Below are positions 1 to 6,693 of a stretch of 64,000 bases of DNA, one piece after another. The notes below the pieces were generated by a model. That model worked only from the letters and a program-made list of their open reading frames with translations, was not told the DNA's origin and made no database searches. This stretch comes from Mesobacterium_A sp034670065 (GTDB lineage Bacteria; Pseudomonadota; Alphaproteobacteria; Rhodobacterales; Rhodobacteraceae). Both the position numbers and the translations under genes were made by a program. How positions within the stretch are numbered: position 1 is the stretch's first letter; each line of letters begins with the position of its first letter. Location: positions 1 to 64,000 of the forward strand of contig JAXMOG010000008.1 of NCBI GenBank assembly GCA_034670065.1, given 5' to 3'.

Positions 1-64
1 GCCCACTGGTCAATGCGATACGCACCGCATCCTGGCGGAATTCGTCCGTCCGTTTCAGTCCCAT
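1..64 (-). CDS. IS3-family transposase OrfA, N-terminal fragment (partial)
   Basis: Only the first 21 codons are visible, beginning with ATG at 64; the gene runs off the left edge. The visible protein starts MGLKRTDEFRQDAVRIALTS, which is the characteristic opening of the helix-turn-helix OrfA protein of IS3-family elements. OrfA binds the element ends and, after a programmed frameshift into orfB, becomes part of the full transposase. A good ribosome binding site (AAAGGAG) lies a few bases upstream. Family assignment is firm for so short a stretch, but the exact IS cannot be named. Confidence 0.75.
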   Translation of the reverse strand, partial: MGLKRTDEFRQDAVRIALTSG

Positions 65-127
65 AGTCAGTCTCCTTTGTTGCAGTAAATGCTATCAAAG
101 GAGCGGCATCAAACCGCGACAGGTCCA
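1..127 (-). mobile_element. IS3-family insertion sequence, left end only
   Basis: The window opens inside an IS3-family element read on the minus strand: the first codons of its orfA lie at 1-64 and a short leader follows. The outer end is placed near 123-127 because an unrelated reading frame appears to stop there, where the minus strand reads TGGACCTGTCGCG. The terminal repeat cannot be checked because the other end is outside the window, so the boundary is an inference. Confidence 0.6.
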
Positions 128-206
128 CTTCTACTCCGCGTGCCGCAAGAAACACCCTGAGCCGCTCCGTTGGAGACTTACGAATAAACCCACTAAAAGA
201 TGCCAT
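123..206 (-). pseudogene. N-terminal fragment of a small unrecognised gene, cut by the IS3 element
   Basis: An ATG at 206 opens a frame whose first residues read MASFSGFIRKSPTERLRVFL, a plausible start of a real small cytoplasmic protein. After about 28 codons the frame enters the IS3 element, so the remainder of the gene is missing or lies beyond it. I have a weak impression of similar small proteins on plasmids and genomic islands of Rhodobacterales, but no function is known to me. The cut-point depends on the inferred IS boundary. Confidence 0.35.
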
Positions 207-363
207 ATCTTGCGCCTGCCAATATTGGTCGAGACAAATATGGGGTTCATAGGCATTCGGTGCAAGTCAGGCGTGTTCCCAGTCCCGTTCAGCGCACAGA
301 AACGCACTGCGTCTAGTCTCACACATTGTGTGTCAGACCATACCTAAACAAGCAAACTGGATA

Positions 364-463
364 TCAGGCAAGATAAACGAATTCTTTCACATCGAAGCGG
401 TCTTGATCCTCGTTTCGATGTAGTCTTTCCGCATAACGAGCGCGTATCCATGTGCCGTCAGAA
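364..463 (-). pseudogene. C-terminal fragment of an unrecognised gene, cut by the IS6 element
   Basis: The last 33 codons of a minus-strand gene end in TGA at 364. The peptide is rich in charged residues (contains WIRARYAERLHRNEDQD and ends KEFVYLA), unlike translated non-coding DNA. The frame joins IS6 sequence at 463/464, so the element has removed or displaced the 5' part. The matching 5' part is not found on the other side of the IS, where the integrase ends instead, which suggests deletion next to the element. Function unknown. Confidence 0.35.
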
Positions 464-1290
464 GGGATTGTTGCATTAACTTTTGCTTCGACCACAGGAT
501 AGGCGGTCAGCAGAAGAGGTAGATCATGGCTCGTCAAAAGGACCCGTTCAAATGGCACCGTTTTCCCAGGGAAGTCATTCTCCAGGCTGTCCGCTGGTAT
601 TGCCGCTTCGCACTTTCATATCGCGATGTCCGAGATCTACTCGAAGAACGAGGTGTGTCTGTAGATGCGGCAACCATTTATCGTTGGGTGCGCAAATTTG
701 GACCCGAGATTGGAAAACGGTCGTTTAGACACAAATCCTGCCGTAGTCTGATGTGGCATGTCGATGAAACATATGTCCGCGTTGGCGGCAAGTGGCGCTA
801 TCTCTGGCGCGCCGTGGATCAGAATGGAAAAATGGTCGATTTTCGGCTGACGGCGCGCCGGGACGCGAAGGCCGCCCGAGCGTTCTTCAGGCAAGCCTGC
901 GAAAGCGCGAGACTATTTCAGCCGATGACAATCGTTACGGACAAGGCATATAGTTACGCAAAGATCATCGCTGAAATGAACCGATGGTCGTTTCCTGGCG
1001 AAGAAATTCTACACGTCGATCGGAAATGGAAGAACAACCGGATAGAAAGCGATCATGCGGCCCTGAAGAAACTTATCACCCCAACCCGCGGGTTCAAATC
1101 CTTGAGCGCGGCAAAAGACACCCTCAAGGGCATAGAGATCATCCGAAGCATCAAGAGGGGATACGTAAATGGCAAGGGCACGGGGGTGGCAGGTGAAGTG
1201 CAGTTCATTGCCGGCCTGTTCCAGCGTCCCGTCTGATCAAGCGATACCAATAGCCTTAGGTTGAGCCGGTCAACTTAATGCAACAATCCC
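464..1290 (+). mobile_element. Complete IS6-family insertion sequence (827 bp)
   Basis: Perfect 16-bp terminal inverted repeats (GGGATTGTTGCATTAA at 464-479 and its complement at 1275-1290) bracket a single transposase gene. Size and single-ORF structure fit the IS6/IS26 group. The flanking 8 bp (CGTCAGAA left, GGATTTAC right) do not match, so there is no target-site duplication. IS6 elements often leave such a pattern after forming cointegrates or deleting adjacent DNA. The right end sits only 4 bp beyond the integrase stop codon. Confidence 0.92.
526..1236 (+). CDS. IS6-family DDE transposase
   Basis: A 236-residue transposase that catalyses replicative (cointegrate) transposition of the surrounding element. 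An N-terminal helix-turn-helix region (about residues 15-60, with the typical SYRDVRDLLEERGVSVDAAT) precedes the DDE catalytic core: Asp80 in WHVDETYV, Asp139 in VTDKAYSY and Glu174 in NRIESDH. The C-terminal K/R residues after the Glu are also present. Length is normal for the family and the frame is intact, so the element may be active. The start at 526 is preceded by AGAGGT. Confidence 0.95.
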   Translation: MARQKDPFKWHRFPREVILQAVRWYCRFALSYRDVRDLLEERGVSVDAATIYRWVRKFGPEIGKRSFRHKSCRSLMWHVDETYVRVGGKWRYLWRAVDQNGKMVDFRLTARRDAKAARAFFRQACESARLFQPMTIVTDKAYSYAKIIAEMNRWSFPGEEILHVDRKWKNNRIESDHAALKKLITPTRGFKSLSAAKDTLKGIEIIRSIKRGYVNGKGTGVAGEVQFIAGLFQRPV

Positions 1291-1294
1291 GGAT

Positions 1295-2467
1295 TTACAG
1301 TGAAACAACATTGTCAGCGGTAGGCTTTGAAATTGCCTTTTGCGCCCAAGCCTCCATCAACTTCCGGCGCTTGTCGAACAAATCAGACCGGGCATAGGCG
1401 GCCTCGGCCTTGTCCTTGATACCATGCGCCAGTGCGGCTTCGATCACCTCGCGCGGGAAACTTGTCGTTTCGCCAGCCCAATCGCGAAAAGTGGAGCGGA
1501 AGCCATGCACGGTAATCGCGTTGCGACCCATCCGCCGCAGAACCGCCGTCATGCTCATGTCGGAGATAGGCTTGCCCAGTTTGGTTTCGCTTTCAAAGAT
1601 CAGCACCGCGTCGTCACACTTGGTGCCGAGGGAGGCGATTGCCTCTTGGGTCAGGGGAACCCTGTGTTCCTTTCCAGCCTTCATCCTGTTCGCCGGGATC
1701 GTCCAGACTTTGGCGTCCAGATCAATCTCGGCCCATGTTGCGCCCCGCGTCTCTCCAGAGCGCGCCGCCGTGAGAATGGTGAACGCCAGCGCCCGCGCCG
1801 CCACACCCTTCCGTGCCGACAAATCGGCTATAAAGCCCGCGATGTCGGCATGGGGTAAAGCGGGGTGGTGTTTGACCGCCTTCAACTTCGTCGGCTTGGG
1901 AAGCAGGTGGTCCAGATGCCCGCGCCAGCGCGCCGGATTTTCGCCGGTACGAATGCCCAGTACAGAGGCGTAGTACAAAACGGCCTCAATCCGCTGGCGC
2001 ACCCGATTTGCGGTTTCGGGCTTTTCGTTCCAGATCGGTTTCAGAGCGCCGATCACGTCTGCCGTTTGGATGCGCGCCACCTGTAACGGCCCAAGACTTG
2101 GGAACACATAGGTCTCAAGAGTTGATGCCCATTGCGCTGCGTGCTTGGCGTTCTTCCAGCCGGGGCGTTTGATCTCGATCAGTTCCAGCGCGGCATCCTT
2201 GAAGGTCTTGGGCTGGGCTTGCCGTTTCTTGGCGATCGGGTCTTCGCCCTCTCCAATCATGCGTCGGGCTTGCAGCGCCCGGTCGCGTGCCATGGCCAGC
2301 GACACTTCGGGATAAGCGCCAAGGCCCAGATCATGGCGCTTTCCCATCACCTGATAGCGCAGCACCCAAGACCGTGCGCCAGAGGCTTTGACATAGAGAA
2401 ACAGGCCCCGCCCATCGCCATGCCGTCCGGGGCCAGCCGTTTCCACCTTGCGCGCGCTCAATGGCAT
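1295..2467 (-). CDS. P4-type tyrosine recombinase / integrase
   Basis: A 390-residue site-specific recombinase of the kind that integrates genomic islands and prophages. An N-terminal arm-binding domain (DUF4102-like, residues 1-85, with GLFLYVKASGARSWVLRY) and a core-binding domain (about 90-180) precede the catalytic domain. Catalytic residues visible are Arg236 (AARSGE), His321 and Arg324 (HGFR), His348 and the nucleophile Tyr358 (AAYAR). The gene is full length. No tRNA gene or direct attachment repeat was found beside it, and the IS6 element abuts its 3' end, so it may be the surviving end of a decayed island. Confidence 0.92.
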   Translation of the reverse strand: MPLSARKVETAGPGRHGDGRGLFLYVKASGARSWVLRYQVMGKRHDLGLGAYPEVSLAMARDRALQARRMIGEGEDPIAKKRQAQPKTFKDAALELIEIKRPGWKNAKHAAQWASTLETYVFPSLGPLQVARIQTADVIGALKPIWNEKPETANRVRQRIEAVLYYASVLGIRTGENPARWRGHLDHLLPKPTKLKAVKHHPALPHADIAGFIADLSARKGVAARALAFTILTAARSGETRGATWAEIDLDAKVWTIPANRMKAGKEHRVPLTQEAIASLGTKCDDAVLIFESETKLGKPISDMSMTAVLRRMGRNAITVHGFRSTFRDWAGETTSFPREVIEAALAHGIKDKAEAAYARSDLFDKRRKLMEAWAQKAISKPTADNVVSL

Positions 2468-2518
2468 ATCGATCCCACGTTTGTTCCCACACTTGTGACT
2501 GATTTAAGGTGAACGCCT

Positions 2519-2612
2519 GTGAACCGCAAGAACCGGGGGTGAATTTATTGCATTGATTTTATTTTATTTTATTGAACCAACTGGAACGCGGCTGAACCAC
2601 AAAGAACCGCAG
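2519..2612. repeat. Cluster of GAACC-type repeats upstream of the integrase
   Basis: GAACC occurs at 2521, 2529, 2574, 2594 and 2604, two pairs of which form longer similar units (TGAACCGCAAGAACCG at 2520-2535 and TGAACCACAAAGAACCGC at 2593-2610), separated by an AT-rich stretch with three TTTTATT units (about 2556-2573). Repeated short motifs upstream of an integrase are often arm-type binding sites of the recombinase or of its directionality factor. The role here is inferred from position only. Confidence 0.4.
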
Positions 2613-3204
2613 TTATACGGACTTCCTATCCGCCACTAGCCCCTAAAATAAATGGATTTTCCTTACATCTGTGGCGCTGCGTGCCAAAGCTGAAAGTGGT
2701 AGGAAATCGGGTATTCTGGCGGACAATTCAGTAGAATCGTTGACTAACTCATCACGGTTCCGGATCGCCCCAAGATCCCCGTGTCCCACACGAGCCTATG
2801 GTCGGTGTGTCGGTCAAATTTACCTTCCGGCCCACACCTTTGCCACACAGCGCCCCAGATCCAATTTTGGACAACCGCGCCAAAAAATTTGATTTCTAGC
2901 GAAAATTCGTGGTTCTGCGATCTTGGTATTATTCAACACAATCTGCCCATAGCACGTATGCTTTGCGACATAACAAATGGCGGTTTCTACGAGGCGGGCC
3001 TTAGAATGTCAGAATTAGACTGAGTGTCATCTTCGGTTCCTTTTGCGTTCAGCAAAAACGCAAGGACGGGCAATACGTCCGATTTTTGCAGGGACAAAAC
3101 CACTTCCCTGTTCACTTTCGGATTGTTGGTACGCCGTTGCACTAGGAAGTGGCATCCGATCCAAGAATGGCGTTATCTAGGGCGAAAGCGAACCATGAAG
3201 CCAT
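2613..3204. other. Gene-free stretch between integrase and 2-hydroxy-acid oxidase
   Basis: About 590 bp with only short frames that resemble no protein, no tRNA cloverleaf and no strong hairpin. It probably marks the junction between mobile DNA and resident genes and holds the promoter of the downstream oxidase, which I could not define. Confidence 0.5.
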
Positions 3205-4422
3205 GTGATCAAAAAGGAAGTGTCTGTGGGGCTATCCAAAAAAGGGCTAGGCAGGGTTGCCTCTATTGACGACTTGCGTCGTGTTGCTCGTCGGCGCCTG
3301 CCCAGGTTCGCCTTTGATTTCATCGACGGTGGCGCGGAGGATGAGCGAAACCTCAGAGAAAACCGCCGAGGGTTTCAAAACGTTGAAATCACCCCCCGAT
3401 ATCTCATCGACGCCTCATCGCCAAAAACCGAGGTTTCACTATGGGGTACCACCTATTCCGCCCCAATCGGAATTTCGCCGATGGGCTTTTTCAACATGGC
3501 ATGGCCCGGCGCAGACATGATGGCTGCGCGGCTCGCCGCTGATGTTCGCATTCCTTATGTCATCAGCACCGCCTCTTCTACGCCGCTTGAAACTCTTGCT
3601 GACTCTGCAGACGGTATGGCTTGGTTTCAGATCTACATAGCGACGGATGCCGATCTCACGGATGCCCTTGTTAACCGAGCCGAAAAGGCAGGCTGCGAAG
3701 TGCTCGTTGTCACAGTCGATGTCACACAATCGGGAAAGCGCGACCGGGATATTCGAAATGGCCTGCAAATGCCGTTTCGTATGACCCCGCAGATTCTCCT
3801 TGATCTGGCCCTTCACCCGGAATGGTCGCTTCGTTCGTTGTTTGCTGGCGCGCCGGAATTTGCGAATTTCACGGAGATCGGGGGCAATTCCCTCGAAGCA
3901 ACATCCTTGGCTGAAATCCAACGCAATATATTCTCTAGCTCGGTCACTTGGGATGACCTGAAGAAGCTGCGCGAAAAGTGGAAAGGGAAGTTGGTTATCA
4001 AGGGATTGATGCATCCCAACGATTCAAAGCAGGCGGTTGAGATAGGTTGCGATGCGGTTCAGGTTTCCAACCATGGTGGCCGACAAGCGGATTTTGCGCC
4101 GTCGGCGGCGGCTGCGATTTTTCCGAATGCTTCCGTCATCGGGCCGGATGCCAAGGTCTTTGTCGACAGTGGGGTACGGCGCGGCGCCGATGTTGCGCGG
4201 GCCAAGGCGCTTGGAGCTGATTTTACATTCGTTGGACGTCCTTTTGCATATGGAGCGTCGGCTTCCGGTACAGAAGGCATTCGAAAAGCTTTTGACATTC
4301 TGCAGCTAGAGCTGAGTCGTACGCTGGGGCAAATGGGGTGTCCAAATTTCGAGGATGTCGACGCGACGGTTCTCACTCGGCCCGCTGGGGCTGACGTCTC
4401 TAACTCAAACCGTTTTTCTTAA
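3205..4422 (+). CDS. FMN-dependent alpha-hydroxy-acid oxidase/dehydrogenase (LldD/mandelate dehydrogenase family)
   Basis: Oxidises an L-2-hydroxy acid (lactate, glycolate, mandelate or similar) to the 2-oxo acid with FMN as cofactor. The TIM-barrel family features are present in order: the N-terminal DFIDGGAEDE segment (about 38-47), SPMGF (91-95), FQIY (141-144), Lys266 in VIKG, the catalytic His290 and substrate-binding Arg293 in SNHGGRQ, and the phosphate-binding DSGVRRG and GRPFAYG near the C-terminus. Length (405) is normal. A GTG at 3205 opens the frame, but AAGGAAG at 3214-3220 fits a GTG at 3226 better. Substrate is not deducible; it stands alone on the plus strand, convergent with the DadA operon. 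Confidence 0.88.
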   Translation: MIKKEVSVGLSKKGLGRVASIDDLRRVARRRLPRFAFDFIDGGAEDERNLRENRRGFQNVEITPRYLIDASSPKTEVSLWGTTYSAPIGISPMGFFNMAWPGADMMAARLAADVRIPYVISTASSTPLETLADSADGMAWFQIYIATDADLTDALVNRAEKAGCEVLVVTVDVTQSGKRDRDIRNGLQMPFRMTPQILLDLALHPEWSLRSLFAGAPEFANFTEIGGNSLEATSLAEIQRNIFSSSVTWDDLKKLREKWKGKLVIKGLMHPNDSKQAVEIGCDAVQVSNHGGRQADFAPSAAAAIFPNASVIGPDAKVFVDSGVRRGADVARAKALGADFTFVGRPFAYGASASGTEGIRKAFDILQLELSRTLGQMGCPNFEDVDATVLTRPAGADVSNSNRFS

Positions 4423-4668
4423 GGCAAAGAGCCTGACAGTCGAAATTTTCGCGCTTCGCGTATTCTGGAAGCAGTCATTTGAGCAACCGCAGCGAACAAT
4501 CGTTTTGTCTCGCAAAGTGTGATTTCGTCAGCCAATTGGTTTTTTTAGGTCGGGAAGCTTCGTCGACACGGCTCCGATAGGCTGCCTTGCGCTTGTGGCT
4601 TTGCTTCAGCCTGTCCACATAGGGCTTTGTCAGGTTGTTATGCCGCTTCTTGTGCTCGGACCCAAACG

Positions 4669-5898
4669 TCACCCATCGACCGCCGGGGTCGGTCGGTCGG
4701 AAATGCGGTTGGCCAGAAGTTTCCCCGTGCCGCAGGCTTGGGTCCAGCCGTTGGAACCGTGGCCAAGATTGAGCCACAGACCGGCGGGGCCACGCTGCTC
4801 GACAATGGAGGGGCCATCCGGTGTCATCGGGCGGAAGCCATGCCAAGTCTCGGCTTCAGAATAGTTGCCTGCACCGGGAAATAGCGCGCTGACACGGGAC
4901 CGGAGAGCGTCGAACACGGGTTTGGGCATAGAGGCGTCGAACCCTGCGAGTTCAGCCACGCCGGAAGCGCGGATACGGTTACCCAGGCGCGTAACCATGA
5001 CTTTGGAATGCTCATCCATGACCGATGAACGCGGGGCGCGTGATGGGTCCTCGATCTCGCAGGTCAGCGAATAACCTTTCATCGGGTAAATCGGAAGTTT
5101 GACGCCGAGCGGCCTGAGCAAATCGTGCACCCAAGGCCCTGTCGCAACCACCACGGCATCGGCCTCAAAAAGACCTGCATCCGTGGTGACGCCAGTCACT
5201 TTGCCAACCGCGGTAAGCACATTTTCGACCCTGACACCGTAGTGGAATTGCACGCCCTTTTCTGCAGCAAGGCTCGCCAGTGCGCGGCAAAAGAGGTGGC
5301 AGTCGCCGGTCTCGTCCGTCGTCAAATGTAGCCCGCCCGAGAAACGCAGATCAGACGCTCCGAGTGCGGGTTCGATCCCGGCCAGTTCTTCGGGCGCGAT
5401 AAGACGGTGGGGAATGTCGAGGCTCTCAAGGACGCTTGCGGAGCGTTTGCCGCCCTCTGCCTCCTCCTGTGTGGAGAAGAGCTGCAAAATGCCATCGGTT
5501 CCATGGTCATAGGTGATCCCGGTTTCTTCACGCAATTCTTGCAGGCAAGCTTTAGAGAAATGCGCGACGCGTTGCATCCGTGACTTGTTGGTCCGGAAAC
5601 GCCCGGAGGTGCAATTGCGAAGGAACTGGCCGAGCCAAAGCCATTGCTGTGGGTCCCAGCGTGGGCGGATCTTCAGCGGCGCTTGCTCGGCAGCCAACCA
5701 GCGCAGCGCTTTGAGTGGCATCGAGGGTGTGGCCCAAGGGCCGGCGAAGCCAGGGCAGACGCCACCGGCATTGCCAAAACTCGTGGCCATCCCCGGCCCA
5801 TCGAGCCGCTCCAGAACCGTGACGTCGTGGCCATCTTTCGCAAGATACCAAGCGCTTGTGACACCCACGACGCCCGCGCCCACAACCACGATGCGCAT
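4669..5898 (-). CDS. FAD-dependent D-amino-acid dehydrogenase-like oxidoreductase (DadA family)
   Basis: A 409-residue DAO-superfamily flavoprotein that oxidises an amine or D-amino/imino acid. The N-terminal Rossmann motif VVVGAGVVG (residues 4-12) and the DadA-typical ATSFGNAGG and PMKGYSL segments are present, as is the C-terminal FAD loop (WHGFRPMTPDG, then LGHGSNGW). No signal peptide; DadA-type enzymes work at the inner face of the membrane and pass electrons to quinone. It is the last gene of the TRAP operon, 15 bp after the SDR gene. Alongside a DapA-like lyase it recalls D-hydroxyproline oxidases, but the epimerase and semialdehyde dehydrogenase of that pathway are not here. Confidence 0.88.
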   Translation of the reverse strand: MRIVVVGAGVVGVTSAWYLAKDGHDVTVLERLDGPGMATSFGNAGGVCPGFAGPWATPSMPLKALRWLAAEQAPLKIRPRWDPQQWLWLGQFLRNCTSGRFRTNKSRMQRVAHFSKACLQELREETGITYDHGTDGILQLFSTQEEAEGGKRSASVLESLDIPHRLIAPEELAGIEPALGASDLRFSGGLHLTTDETGDCHLFCRALASLAAEKGVQFHYGVRVENVLTAVGKVTGVTTDAGLFEADAVVVATGPWVHDLLRPLGVKLPIYPMKGYSLTCEIEDPSRAPRSSVMDEHSKVMVTRLGNRIRASGVAELAGFDASMPKPVFDALRSRVSALFPGAGNYSEAETWHGFRPMTPDGPSIVEQRGPAGLWLNLGHGSNGWTQACGTGKLLANRISDRPTPAVDG

Positions 5899-5913
5899 CC
5901 TGACCGATCTCCT

Positions 5914-6693
5914 TTAATAGGTGCCCGGATAGGAGCCGCCGTCGATAAGCAGATTCTGTCCGGTCACAAAGCTTGAATGCTGGCTACACAGGAAGGCGAA
6001 CCAGGCGCCGATTTCCTCTGGCCGACCATAGCGACCCGCCGGATTTGCGTCGGCGCGCGCCTGCCAGACCTGATCGAAGCTGGGTCCGTTCGGCGTCAGC
6101 ATTCCCTCGATGTGTTCACGTTGCGCATCGCTGGCAATAATACCGGGAAGCAGGTTGTTGATGGTCACGCCACTGCGAATGGACTGTCGGGCAAGGCCGG
6201 CGGTAAACCCGACAAGGCCCGCGCGCGCGCCATTCGAAAGGCCCAGTTCCAATTGCGGGATCTTTACCGAGCGCGAGACAATATTGACGATCCGCCCCCA
6301 GCCCCGCTCCATCATACCGTCGACCGTGGCGCGCATCATTAGGATCGGCGGGATCATCATCAGATCCACCGCCGAGACCCACTCATCACGGTCCCAGTCG
6401 CGAAAGTCGCCTGGTGCCTTGCCGCCTGCGTTGTTCAACAGAATATCGGGGTCCGAACAGGCTGAGAGTATTTTGTCGCGTCCAGCCTGTGTGGTCACAT
6501 CCGCAGCAACGGTGTGAACACTGGAGCCCGTCTTCCGGCGGATTGCTTCAGCGGCCTCTTCCAGAGGACCGGTGCTGCGGGCACAGATCGTGACCTCGCA
6601 CCCCTCGCGCGCGAGCGCTTCGGCGCAGGCACGCCCCATTCCACGGCTTGCCCCGGTCAGGAGGGCGCGTTTTCCTGAAATTCCAAGATCCAT
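5914..6693 (-). CDS. SDR-family protein with atypical active site
   Basis: A 259-residue short-chain dehydrogenase/reductase fold. The NAD(P)-binding TGASRGMG (residues 14-21), the NNAGG motif and the C-terminal IDGGSYPGT are intact. However, after the VNIVSRS strand the expected YxxxK catalytic pair is replaced by LGLSNGARAGL, so the usual Tyr and Lys are missing. A subset of SDRs shares this change and may use other residues or have a binding role. It shares its first base with the last base of the upstream molybdoenzyme gene, so the two are probably translationally coupled. The substrate is unknown. Confidence 0.85.
   Translation of the reverse strand: MDLGISGKRALLTGASRGMGRACAEALAREGCEVTICARSTGPLEEAAEAIRRKTGSSVHTVAADVTTQAGRDKILSACSDPDILLNNAGGKAPGDFRDWDRDEWVSAVDLMMIPPILMMRATVDGMMERGWGRIVNIVSRSVKIPQLELGLSNGARAGLVGFTAGLARQSIRSGVTINNLLPGIIASDAQREHIEGMLTPNGPSFDQVWQARADANPAGRYGRPEEIGAWFAFLCSQHSSFVTGQNLLIDGGSYPGTY

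Noticed and set aside
2555..2574. TTTTATT repeats considered as a replication origin
   Set aside because: No DnaA boxes, rep gene or partition genes nearby; the tract sits upstream of an integrase.
4475..4846. 123-codon minus-strand frame overlapping the end of the DadA-like gene
   Set aside because: Mostly a frame-shifted shadow of the DadA coding sequence with no independent support.
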